This document shows positions 52,089 through 59,643 of a DNA stretch of 64,000 nt, piece after piece. The notes below the pieces were generated by a model. That model was not told where the DNA came from and ran no database searches. It worked only from the letters and a program-made list of their open reading frames with translations. The DNA comes from GW2011-AR15 sp964512765 (GTDB taxonomy: Archaea; Nanobdellota; Nanobdellia; Woesearchaeales; GW2011-AR15). How positions within the stretch are numbered: the stretch's first letter is position 1; every line of letters begins with the position of its first letter. The stretch covers positions 1 through 64,000 of the forward strand of contig CAZEKF010000005.1 in the NCBI GenBank assembly GCA_964512765.1, in the 5' to 3' direction. The position numbers were made by a program, and so were the translations under genes.

Positions 52089-52675
52089 AGTGTACCTTTT
52101 GTACTTGGTATCTTATCTTTTACCCTGTTATCTATCTCGACTGCTTGTCTGATTGCTTTTGCAAAAGCTTTGAAAATACCTTCAATTTTATGGTGGTCAT
52201 TTCTTTTTTTGTTTAACAATTTAACATGGAGGTTTAGCTTTGCATTCTGAGCTATTGCACCAAAAAAATCATACACTAACTCAGTTGATAAATCACCAAC
52301 TTTTTCTCTATTAAACTCTGCGTCAAACTCAAAAGCATATCTTCCTGCAAAGTCTAAGCTGACTAAAGCAAGGACTTCATCCATTGGCAATATCATTGTA
52401 CCGTATCTTCGAATGCCTTTTTTGTCACCTACTGCTTTTAACAATGCTTGACCAAGTACTATTCCAATATCTTCAACAGTGTGATGTTCATCTATCTCAA
52501 TGTCACCTTTTGCATTCACTTCTAAATTTATTAGAGAGTGTTTTGCAAACAAGTCTAGCATGTGGTTAAGAAAACCAACTGGTGTCTGGATTTTTCTTTT
52601 ACCAGAACCGTCTAGGTTAACTGAAACAGTAATTTGTGTTTCTTTTGTATCACGTTTAATCTTAGCAGTCCTCAT
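52085..52675 (-). CDS. hisB: Imidazoleglycerol-phosphate dehydratase
   Basis: The protein holds the paired metal motifs IDEHHTVEDIGIVLGQAL and a second DHHKIEGIFKAFAKA, and the start RTAKIKRDTKETQITV. It removes water from IGP. The product is the single-function dehydratase; the phosphatase half of bacterial HisB is absent, and that step is probably supplied by the HAD domain on HisC. It overlaps hisC and hisH by four bases each. Confidence 0.95.
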   Translation of the reverse strand: MRTAKIKRDTKETQITVSVNLDGSGKRKIQTPVGFLNHMLDLFAKHSLINLEVNAKGDIEIDEHHTVEDIGIVLGQALLKAVGDKKGIRRYGTMILPMDEVLALVSLDFAGRYAFEFDAEFNREKVGDLSTELVYDFFGAIAQNAKLNLHVKLLNKKRNDHHKIEGIFKAFAKAIRQAVEIDNRVKDKIPSTKGTL

Positions 52676-54366
52676 TTTAGCACCTCATTTAATTTGTTAA
52701 TATTGTTCAAAACAACCTTAACACCTTTATTTTCAAAAAGTTCCTTGATTTTTTCTGATGGAACTGGCGGTATTATTCCAATTGAATCAATATCTGCTTT
52801 ATTTGCTGCATTAATATCATCAACTGTATCACCTATGTACACTACGTTTTTTGCATTCAATTCTTTCATTGCTCTCTTTATTCCATCAGCTTTTTCAGGT
52901 TCATCGTCCATTGTAAAAATAACTTTGAAGAATTTGTCTAAACCAAATTTCTTAATTGTATAATCCGCATCTCTTTTTGGTCTACCTGTTACTAAACCTA
53001 ACTTGTATTTTTCAGAAAGTTCTTCCAAAAAATCTAAACTAACAATCAGAGTTTCATTATCAATAGCACCGCCTAAGTAAATAGCGTCAAACTTTTCTCT
53101 GATTTCGTCTCTTGTTTTCTCAACACCACGTTCTTTTAGAATAGCTTGTGTACAGTCCCAGTCATTGTTCAAACCGCCTTTTTCCTTATATTTCTGTATT
53201 TGTTCAAAGGTTATTTCTTTGTCTTTTAGAAAATATTCTGCTGTTTGTTTAATCGCAACTCTGTAAGATTTTGAAACATCTACTAAAACACCGTCCATAT
53301 CGAATAGTAAGGTATCGTATTTGTTCAATTTAGTCAAGATTATTTTCAATGCTTCAATTAATTTTTCACACTGTTCTTTCTTCCCAACAGTTATTCTTAA
53401 ACAATTCTTAACATAACTATTTCTATCTCTTACTAGTATTCCTAGTTTTTTTAATCCTGCATACACTGTTTTATACCTTAAACCAAAATCAACTAAGAAA
53501 AAGTTTGCACTACCTTGATAAAATTTAATTCCAAGTTTATTTAGTTCATTGTATAGATATTTTTTATTAGTTATAATTTCACCAACATAGTTTTCAACGT
53601 ATTCGTAATCTTCCAGTGCTGCTTTAACAATTTTATTTGCAAGACAAGTTATACTGTAAGGAGAGTTTACTTTTTGAAACAATTCAATATTCTCTTTATT
53701 TGAGATTAAATATCCTAACCTCAATCCTCCAAGTCCAAACGCTTTTGAGAAAGATCTAAGTATTACTAGATTCGGATACTTATCAATTAAATCAACACAT
53801 GTTTCCTTTGTAAACTCAGAATATGCTTCATCTAATAAAACAATAGAATTTTTTGCTTTGTCAAGTATTTTAATTATGTCTTTTCTTAGTATTGATGTGC
53901 CAGTAGGATTGTTTGGATTCACTAGTACAATTAGTTTAACATTTTCATTAATTGCATTTAAAACTTCATCTGTTGGAAAAGATAAATCTGGTTTGTATTG
54001 CACATTTTTAATATTTGCACCATTTAACTCTGCATAAAACTTAAACATAGCAAAAGTCGGTGTTGGAAGCAAAACTGTATCACCTTTACTAACAAAAGTA
54101 TTCATTATTAACATAATCCCTTCATCTCCTGCATTTGTTGGAATAATTTTTGACATGTCAACTTTAACAAAATCAGCAATAAGTTTTCTTAACTCGTTAT
54201 ATTCTGGATACATCGATAGTTCACTTGCTGTTACTGTTTTTAATGCTTCAATTACTTTTGGTGAACAACCTACTGTGTTCTCATTAAAATCTAATCTCAT
54301 ATATTCACTTCTACTACAAGTAGGTGGACTGTACGGTGCCATTTTTATTACTTCTTTTCGTATCAT
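52672..54366 (-). CDS. hisC: HisC aminotransferase fused to HAD phosphatase
   Basis: Residues 1-345 are histidinol-phosphate aminotransferase: LDFNENTVG, NPNNPTG, LDEAYSEF, and PLP-binding lysine in LRSFSKAFGLGGLRLGY. Residues about 347-564 are a HAD hydrolase: LLFDMDGVLVDV (motif I), LVTGRPKRD (motif II) and VVYIGDTVDDINAA (motif IV). The HAD part probably performs the next-but-one step, histidinol-phosphate dephosphorylation, which no other gene in the run covers. It overlaps hisD and hisB by four bases each. Confidence 0.93.
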   Translation of the reverse strand: MIRKEVIKMAPYSPPTCSRSEYMRLDFNENTVGCSPKVIEALKTVTASELSMYPEYNELRKLIADFVKVDMSKIIPTNAGDEGIMLIMNTFVSKGDTVLLPTPTFAMFKFYAELNGANIKNVQYKPDLSFPTDEVLNAINENVKLIVLVNPNNPTGTSILRKDIIKILDKAKNSIVLLDEAYSEFTKETCVDLIDKYPNLVILRSFSKAFGLGGLRLGYLISNKENIELFQKVNSPYSITCLANKIVKAALEDYEYVENYVGEIITNKKYLYNELNKLGIKFYQGSANFFLVDFGLRYKTVYAGLKKLGILVRDRNSYVKNCLRITVGKKEQCEKLIEALKIILTKLNKYDTLLFDMDGVLVDVSKSYRVAIKQTAEYFLKDKEITFEQIQKYKEKGGLNNDWDCTQAILKERGVEKTRDEIREKFDAIYLGGAIDNETLIVSLDFLEELSEKYKLGLVTGRPKRDADYTIKKFGLDKFFKVIFTMDDEPEKADGIKRAMKELNAKNVVYIGDTVDDINAANKADIDSIGIIPPVPSEKIKELFENKGVKVVLNNINKLNEVLK

Positions 54367-55661
54367 TTTTCATCATCCTCAAACCTTATTTTAACTGAAT
54401 TAGCGTGAGCAGGTAAACTTTCAAGCTCTGCTATTGTAACAATAGTATTTTTTAATGAATCAAGCCCTTGCTTTGTTAATTTTTGGATAGTTGGCATTTT
54501 CAAAAAATCATAAACACTTAACCCTGACTTTACCTTAGCATACTGTCCTGTTGATAACACATGGTTAGTGCCAGAACAATAATCACCTGCAGCTTCCACA
54601 CTATATTCTCCAAAAAATATTGAACCTGCATTAGATATCCTGTCCAAGATGGAGTCATCATAACCAATGATTTCTAAGTGTTCAGGTGCAAAATCATTAC
54701 TAAACTCAATAGCTTGGTCAACAGAATCTACTACAACAATACAACTATAATTTTCAAAAGATTTTTTAATGATTTCTTTTGATTCAAACTTAGCTGTTTG
54801 TTTAATAATTTCTTTTTTTACGGATTCTGCTAATTGTCTTGACTCTGTAAACAATAAACCACACGCAACTTCATCATGTTCAGCTTGTGCTAGCATGTCA
54901 GCTGCTACGAACCTTGGATTAGAATCTTTTGAAGCAATGATTACTACTTCACTCGGGCCAGCAGGAATGTCAATACCAACTTCACCATACAACCATTTCT
55001 TAGCTGCTGTGACATAGATATTACCTGGACCGACTATCTTGTTAACTTTAGGAATAGTTTTTGTGCCATACGCTAAAGCAGCTATTGCTTGAGCACCACC
55101 AGATACAATAATTTTATCAGCACCTGCCAGATCTGCTGCAACAATAATTGCTGGGTTTGCTTTACCATTTTTTTGAGGTGGTGTTGCTACAATAATTTCT
55201 TTAACTCCTGTAACCTTAGCAGGAACAATTGTCATTAATGTTGTAGAAGGTAAAGGATAATTACCTCCAGGTATGTAACATCCTACTCTTTCAATTGGCC
55301 TAATAAAAACACCGCAGTTAACTCCCTTAGATATTTCAGTTAAGAAAGGTTTTGGTTTTTGGGTTTCTGCAAACTTTTTAATATTAGACAATGCTTTTTT
55401 TATTGCTGTAATTTGGTTTTCATCTACTATCTTGTAAGCTTCATTAATTTCATTTTTACTGACAATCAGATCACTTTCTTTTAATTTTACATTGTCGAAC
55501 TTATTTGCATATTCAACTAATGCTTTGTTGCCATTAATCTTTACATTATTGATTACTTGTTTTACTTTATCCTCTATTTCTGTAAGATCTGAACTTGACC
55601 TTTGTTTAACTTTATTGATTTCTTCTTTGTCCTTGTTATAATCTAAGATTCTTACTTTCAT
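54363..55661 (-). CDS. hisD: Histidinol dehydrogenase
   Basis: HisD signatures are all present: IERVGCYIPGGNYPLPST, VGPGNIYVTAAKKWLYG, DIPAGPSEVVIIAS, LAQAEHDEVACGLLFT and the zinc-ligand EHLEIIG and SGTNHVLSTG regions. The enzyme oxidises histidinol to histidine in two NAD-linked steps. Length (432) is normal. It overlaps hisG and hisC by four bases each. Confidence 0.96.
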   Translation of the reverse strand: MKVRILDYNKDKEEINKVKQRSSSDLTEIEDKVKQVINNVKINGNKALVEYANKFDNVKLKESDLIVSKNEINEAYKIVDENQITAIKKALSNIKKFAETQKPKPFLTEISKGVNCGVFIRPIERVGCYIPGGNYPLPSTTLMTIVPAKVTGVKEIIVATPPQKNGKANPAIIVAADLAGADKIIVSGGAQAIAALAYGTKTIPKVNKIVGPGNIYVTAAKKWLYGEVGIDIPAGPSEVVIIASKDSNPRFVAADMLAQAEHDEVACGLLFTESRQLAESVKKEIIKQTAKFESKEIIKKSFENYSCIVVVDSVDQAIEFSNDFAPEHLEIIGYDDSILDRISNAGSIFFGEYSVEAAGDYCSGTNHVLSTGQYAKVKSGLSVYDFLKMPTIQKLTKQGLDSLKNTIVTIAELESLPAHANSVKIRFEDDEK

Positions 55662-56158
55662 TTTCTATCACCTATAATAACAAAATCTGAATAGAAAATT
55701 TTGTCATAAACTTTCAAGCCAAGCTTTTTCATAGACTTGCCAGTATATACAATATCAATCACTAACCCAGCAATGCCTGCTGAATAACTTGCTTCTGTAC
55801 TACCTTTTACATAGAATTTTTTGAAATTAAATCCTCTAGTTTCAAGTAAGTTAAGGTATTTTTTTGACAGAAGTTTGTATTTATTACTAATACAGATCGA
55901 TTGTTGTTTGGGAATATTGTCAAGGTCTTTGTTATCTGGTCCAAGTAAACATAAAACAGGTTTATTAAACAAAGCTTTGGGATCATTCCAATCAATAATC
56001 TTAAGAATTTTTGTAGTTGTTTTGTAATTCTTTAAACAATATTCTTTGTAAAGGTCTTGGCCAGTTATACCAATGGCTTTTTTACCTTGTTTGGTTAATT
56101 CTTCAACCCAAAATGGAACATCTTCACCACGTACTTCAAGAGTTTCTTTAGGTTCCAA
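55658..56158 (-). CDS. hisG: ATP phosphoribosyltransferase, short form, 5' end disrupted
   Basis: The frame holds the HisG core: VRGEDVPFWVEELTKQGKKAIGITGQDLY and KGSTEASYSAGIAGLVIDIVYTGKSM (PRPP loop). Coding clearly continues upstream of the TTG at 56158 (VVFTVVPKNSGLRKYKEFIE, the HisG first strand), but a stop lies just before that and no start codon is in frame. An ATG at 56243 with perfect GGAGGT site is in a frame shifted by one base. So hisG is either frameshifted or preceded by an overlapping leader frame. No regulatory C-terminal domain and no hisZ are seen, although short HisG usually needs HisZ. Confidence 0.8.
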   Translation of the reverse strand: MEPKETLEVRGEDVPFWVEELTKQGKKAIGITGQDLYKEYCLKNYKTTTKILKIIDWNDPKALFNKPVLCLLGPDNKDLDNIPKQQSICISNKYKLLSKKYLNLLETRGFNFKKFYVKGSTEASYSAGIAGLVIDIVYTGKSMKKLGLKVYDKIFYSDFVIIGDRK

Positions 56159-56192
56159 AGTTTCAATAAATTCCTTGTATTTCCTTAATCCA

Positions 56193-56243
56193 CTATTCTT
56201 TGGTACAACAGTGAATACAACCAGTCTCTATGACTCTTTCCAT
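56193..56243 (-). CDS. Short frame MERVIETGCIHCCTKE overlapping the hisG start
   Basis: ATG at 56243 is preceded by GGAGGTCTGAAC, the best ribosome site of the histidine run. It opens a 16-codon frame with a CIHC motif that ends at 56193, inside the 5' coding part of hisG in the other frame. It is either a leader peptide or the true hisG start followed by a +1 shift or sequence error. The CIHC motif recurs in two upstream short frames. Confidence 0.4.
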   Translation of the reverse strand: MERVIETGCIHCCTKE

Positions 56244-56273
56244 GTTCAGACCTCCATTTATAGTATTAAAAAG

Positions 56274-56360
56274 GGCCATAGGCGGGAATCGAACCCGCGC
56301 CACAGGATTTCCATATTTGGATTCCACAGTCCTGTATTCTCCCACTAAACTACTACAGCC
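56274..56360 (-). tRNA. tRNA-His(GUG) with canonical intron
   Basis: The 5' strand GGCTGTAG pairs over eight positions with CTATGGCC, so the extra G(-1) faces C73, the mark of tRNA-His. The anticodon stem CAGGA/TCCTG with loop CTGTGG+A gives GTG. A 14-base intron lies at 37/38. T-arm GCGGGTTCGATTCCCGC is perfect. The gene ends 30 bases before the hisG-region ATG on the same strand. Confidence 0.9.
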
Positions 56361-56382
56361 ATACTGAGCTTTATTAGAACAA

Positions 56383-56500
56383 ACAATGAATGCATTCCCC
56401 AGATTGGTTACTGGCAATGCCTCTAAGATTAGATTTCTGATTATTTAAAATAGATTTAGAACTACCGACAATGAATACAATCTCCAGGTTGGTTACTGGC
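56383..56500 (-). repeat. Direct repeat encoding CIHC motif, two 33-base copies
   Basis: Copies at 56383-56415 and 56468-56500 agree at 29 of 33 positions, 85 bases apart. Read on the reverse strand in the same frame they give ASNQ-P-G-D-CIHC and ASNQ-S-G-E-CIHC; two of the four changes are synonymous and one is Asp/Glu. They lie just upstream of tRNA-His. Confidence 0.7.
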
Positions 56501-56506
56501 TTTCAT
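56462..56506 (-). CDS. Putative 14-residue peptide with CIHC motif
   Basis: ATG at 56506 opens MKASNQPGDCIHCR, then stop. A TATA box (TTTTATATAAG on the reverse strand, about 56528-56538) lies 22-32 bases before the ATG, which fits a leaderless transcript starting at this frame. The second repeat copy encodes a related peptide but lacks an ATG. Product is speculative. Confidence 0.4.
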   Translation of the reverse strand: MKASNQPGDCIHCR

Positions 56507-56628
56507 AGTTGCATGGGAAAGCATATCTTATATAAAAATGTTTCCTGATATTTTAATAGACGAGAAAATTGACGATAAACAGTTTTTTTAACAAATTTTA
56601 TAAATTCTGTAACACTAACTTAACTACT

Positions 56629-57129
56629 ATGGTACAAATAAAAAGCATTCCAAAAACAAGATGGAAAGAACATAAAGAATTAAGGTTAGAAGCATTAAAG
56701 AAATATCCAAAAGCATTTGGTACATCATTAAAGGAAGAACTCAAGTTCAAAGAAAAAGATTGGAATAACAGAACATGGACAAAGAACTCTGACACTGTTT
56801 TTGCCCTTGATAATAATAAGTTGGTTGGAATGGTAGCGTATTTTGTAGTAGATAGATTGTCACAAAGACATATTGCAAACGTTGTTGGGATGTATGTTAA
56901 AGAAGAATATCAGAACCAAGGTGTTGGTAAGAAGTTATTAGAAGCAATTTTCAAGAAAATCAAAGAGCGCGGTGGTGTAACAAAAATGAAAATAACTGTG
57001 GTTACAACCAATAAACCTGCCCTGAAATTGTATGAGAAGGTTGGGTTTAAAAAAACAGCATTACTCAAGAAAGAATTAAAAATTAATGGCAAATATTATG
57101 ACGAGTATTTGATGGAAATGTTACTTTAA
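56629..57129 (+). CDS. GNAT family N-acetyltransferase
   Basis: The GNAT fold is clear: VVGMYVKEEYQNQGVGKKLLEAIFKKI holds the acetyl-CoA-binding QxxGxG pattern, and NKPALKLYEKVGFKKTALLKKELKINGKYYDEYLMEM is the typical end. Likely targets are small molecules or protein amines. ATG at 56629 lies about 25-30 bases after TATA-like ttttataaatt, so this start is preferred over an upstream one. Its last nine bases overlap the convergent glycosyltransferase gene. Confidence 0.88.
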   Translation: MVQIKSIPKTRWKEHKELRLEALKKYPKAFGTSLKEELKFKEKDWNNRTWTKNSDTVFALDNNKLVGMVAYFVVDRLSQRHIANVVGMYVKEEYQNQGVGKKLLEAIFKKIKERGGVTKMKITVVTTNKPALKLYEKVGFKKTALLKKELKINGKYYDEYLMEMLL

Positions 57130-57792
57130 CTCTTTTCTACAAAAGAACAACATTTGGCTAAGAAATGTTTGAGGACCGTAAAAAGTAGCAATTTCAACTC
57201 CCATTTTACATTCTCTTTTCCAGCCATAGAAGAAATCATATTTGTTGAATTGAGGGATGTTGCCTATTGAAGATTTAATCCACGCTACTTGCTTGTTATT
57301 ATTTATCATATATTTATTGATGCAAACTTCCAGTTGAAAGTTTCTAGGATTTAGTTTAAATGCACCTAACAAATCTTTTTTAGATAGTATTCTCACACCT
57401 GATAATACAATAACTCCTCTCATTATTTTTGCGTAGAAAGTGTCTTTTTCTGTTCTAAAAATTAACAAGCCGGGTTTATGTTTAATAAACTTGGAAATAA
57501 TCGTGTCAACTTCTTTTGAATTTACATCAAATAAGTCTGCATCAAGTAAAAAAACATACTCTGTTTTTATATGTTTCAACCCTTGTCGTACAGCATTACT
57601 TTTTCCCGTGTTCTTATTCAATCTAACTAACTTAACTTTCGGATATTTTACTTTAACTTTTTCATAAGATTTGTCAGATGAACCGTCATCAACACAAATA
57701 ATTTGTTTAATGTTTTTACATTTAGTTATTTCTTTCAGAACATTAAGAATTCTATTACCTTCATTGTAAAAAGGAATAATGCAAGAAACCAT
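57121..57792 (-). CDS. Family 2 glycosyltransferase
   Basis: The GT-A nucleotide-binding start is typical: VSCIIPFYNEGNRI, ICVDDGSSDKSYEKV, NKNTGKSNAVRQGL and LLDADLFDV (DxD). There is no membrane helix at the C-terminus, so it is a soluble, 223-residue short GT2, probably adding a sugar to a lipid carrier or protein. It follows the flavoprotein gene by three bases on the same strand. Confidence 0.88.
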   Translation of the reverse strand: MVSCIIPFYNEGNRILNVLKEITKCKNIKQIICVDDGSSDKSYEKVKVKYPKVKLVRLNKNTGKSNAVRQGLKHIKTEYVFLLDADLFDVNSKEVDTIISKFIKHKPGLLIFRTEKDTFYAKIMRGVIVLSGVRILSKKDLLGAFKLNPRNFQLEVCINKYMINNNKQVAWIKSSIGNIPQFNKYDFFYGWKRECKMGVEIATFYGPQTFLSQMLFFCRKELK

Positions 57793-57795
57793 TTT

Positions 57796-59145
57796 TTATC
57801 TCAAATTAACCAACACTTCGCTTAATGTCGGGTGAACGTGTATCATTTGTTTCAAAACATCGATTTTAGCGCCTGCGTATATTAATGCAACAACTTCATG
57901 GATGATGTCATCAGCGTTTGCACCAACAATGGATGAACCAATTATTTTTTTAGTTTTTTTGTCATATAATACTTTGATAAAACCTTCTTGCTTGTTAATA
58001 ATTTTAGCGCGACCGTTTTTCATGAACGGTGCTTTCATTAAACCATAATTAATCTTTTTCTCTTGTGCCAGTTTTTCGTTTAAACCAACTCCAGCAACAA
58101 CAGGTTCAGAAAATGTTGCCCATGGAACTAAAGCAAAATTCATTTTTTGTTTTTTAGTTTCAAAAATATTATTTTTTACTATGTTTGTTTGTCTTTTGGC
58201 AGAATGTGCAAACATTGGATGGCCGTTACAGTCGCCTATCGCATAAACATTTTTGCATGATGTTTCAAGGTAATCATTAACAACAATATCTCCTCGTTTA
58301 CCAGACTTAATTCCTGATTTATCTAAATCAAGACCTTTTGTGTTAGGTAATCTACCAGTTGCTAAGAACACAGCACCAACTTTCAACTTCTTTGCTTTAG
58401 AATTTTTATCACGAACATCATTGTAAGAAACATTAACACCTTTTTTAATCTCTAAAATGTTAGCGTTTGTTATTATTTTAATACCTTTTTTATCCTGAGA
58501 ATGAAGCAGCACTTCTCTAATATCTTCGTCAAGCATGCCTAACACTTGTGGTAACATTTCCAACACAGTTACTTTAACACCAAGATCATTAAAGAATGAA
58601 GCATATTCCATTGAAATGTACCCACCACCTATCATTGCAACTGATTTAGGTAGTTTAGTTAGTTCAAGAACTGATTCATTATCCAAATAACCTGTTTCTT
58701 TCAAACCTTTAATTGGTGGTACAAAGTTATATGCACCTGTTGCAATAACAATATTATCTGCTGTGTATGTTTCATTGCCTGCTTTGATCTTTTTATTACC
58801 AATGAACTTAGCTTTTGCTTTTACCAAAGTAAGGTTTTTATTCTTTTTAAGTCCAGCATAAATATGGTCACGGCCTTCTTTAGAAATTGAATTAACACGT
58901 TGCATTAATTTTTTAAAATTAAGTTTTGATTTTGCATTAATACCAAAAAAATTCATAGTTTTTGTTGAATGATACAAATGAGCTGCGTATAACATTGCTT
59001 TAGTTGGTATGCATCCAGTGTTCAAGCATGTACCTCCCAGTACACTAGGTTCAATTAATAAAGTTTTAACTTTCTTAGAACACATTATAGCAGTTCTTAA
59101 GCCAGCTGTTCCACCGCCTATTACAATAACAGGATATTTTACCAT
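57796..59145 (-). CDS. FAD-dependent disulfide oxidoreductase (Lpd/MerA/TrxR-like class I)
   Basis: FAD motif VIGGGTAGLRTA, redox-active GGTCLNTGCIPTK, NAD-binding MIGGGYISMEYASFFNDLG, second FAD motif VYAIGDCNGHPMFAHSA and C-terminal HPTLSE with the catalytic His-Glu pair identify a class I pyridine nucleotide-disulfide reductase. No lipoyl-complex genes are near, so dihydrolipoamide dehydrogenase activity is uncertain; a thiol reductase is equally plausible. It is divergent from the thioredoxin-lipoprotein/CcdA genes. Confidence 0.87.
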   Translation of the reverse strand: MVKYPVIVIGGGTAGLRTAIMCSKKVKTLLIEPSVLGGTCLNTGCIPTKAMLYAAHLYHSTKTMNFFGINAKSKLNFKKLMQRVNSISKEGRDHIYAGLKKNKNLTLVKAKAKFIGNKKIKAGNETYTADNIVIATGAYNFVPPIKGLKETGYLDNESVLELTKLPKSVAMIGGGYISMEYASFFNDLGVKVTVLEMLPQVLGMLDEDIREVLLHSQDKKGIKIITNANILEIKKGVNVSYNDVRDKNSKAKKLKVGAVFLATGRLPNTKGLDLDKSGIKSGKRGDIVVNDYLETSCKNVYAIGDCNGHPMFAHSAKRQTNIVKNNIFETKKQKMNFALVPWATFSEPVVAGVGLNEKLAQEKKINYGLMKAPFMKNGRAKIINKQEGFIKVLYDKKTKKIIGSSIVGANADDIIHEVVALIYAGAKIDVLKQMIHVHPTLSEVLVNLR

Positions 59146-59225
59146 AACAAATAGTTATTGACGAAACCTTTAAATAGTTTTTTAAAGTGAACTTAATTTC
59201 ATCGTAAAATAAGGAGGTATGGATA

Positions 59226-59288
59226 ATGAAATTTTACAAATACGGAGATGGTGACGAAGACGATGATGACGGATGTCCGTTCTGTTAA
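59226..59288 (+). CDS. Putative 20-residue acidic peptide ending CPFC
   Basis: ATG at 59226 follows AAGGAGGTATGGATA, a near-perfect ribosome site, and opens a 20-codon frame: basic/aromatic MKFYKYG, an Asp/Glu run, and a terminal GCPFC before TAA. It overlaps the start of the thioredoxin-lipoprotein gene in another frame. A redox-sensing leader peptide or a tiny metal-binding protein are both possible. Confidence 0.5.
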   Translation: MKFYKYGDGDEDDDDGCPFC

Positions 59289-59643
59289 AAAGATTAATTT
59301 AGGACTGTTTTTCTTAGTTATAGTTATATTTATATCTGGTTGTAAACCAGAGAATCCACAGATTGAAGAATTTGCAAAATGTATAACTGAAAATGGTGCT
59401 ATTATGTACGGTGCTCTTGGATGTAGTCATTGTGAACGTAACAAGGCAATGTTTGGCAGTGCTGTTAAACACATAACCTTTGTAGAATGCAATCCAAGGG
59501 GAGATAATGCACAACCTGAACTGTGCATTGCAAAAAACATAACAGGATATCCTACTTGGGAATTTGCAGACGGTTCATTAGTACATGGTGAGCACACGTT
59601 TTACAATTTAAGCCAGAGAACAGGATGTGTGTTCAATGGTTGA
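59248..59643 (+). CDS. Lipoprotein with thioredoxin-like fold
   Basis: A signal helix (KINLGLFFLVIVIFISGC) ending in a lipobox cysteine leads to a thioredoxin-like domain with the redox motif ALGCSHCERNKAMFG (CSHC) and the cis-Pro region GYPTWEFADG, as in domains fused to VKOR or paired with CcdA. It would act outside the membrane. Its start overlaps the tiny CPFC frame and its end overlaps the CcdA start, so the three are translationally linked. Confidence 0.83.
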   Translation: MVTKTMMTDVRSVKKINLGLFFLVIVIFISGCKPENPQIEEFAKCITENGAIMYGALGCSHCERNKAMFGSAVKHITFVECNPRGDNAQPELCIAKNITGYPTWEFADGSLVHGEHTFYNLSQRTGCVFNG

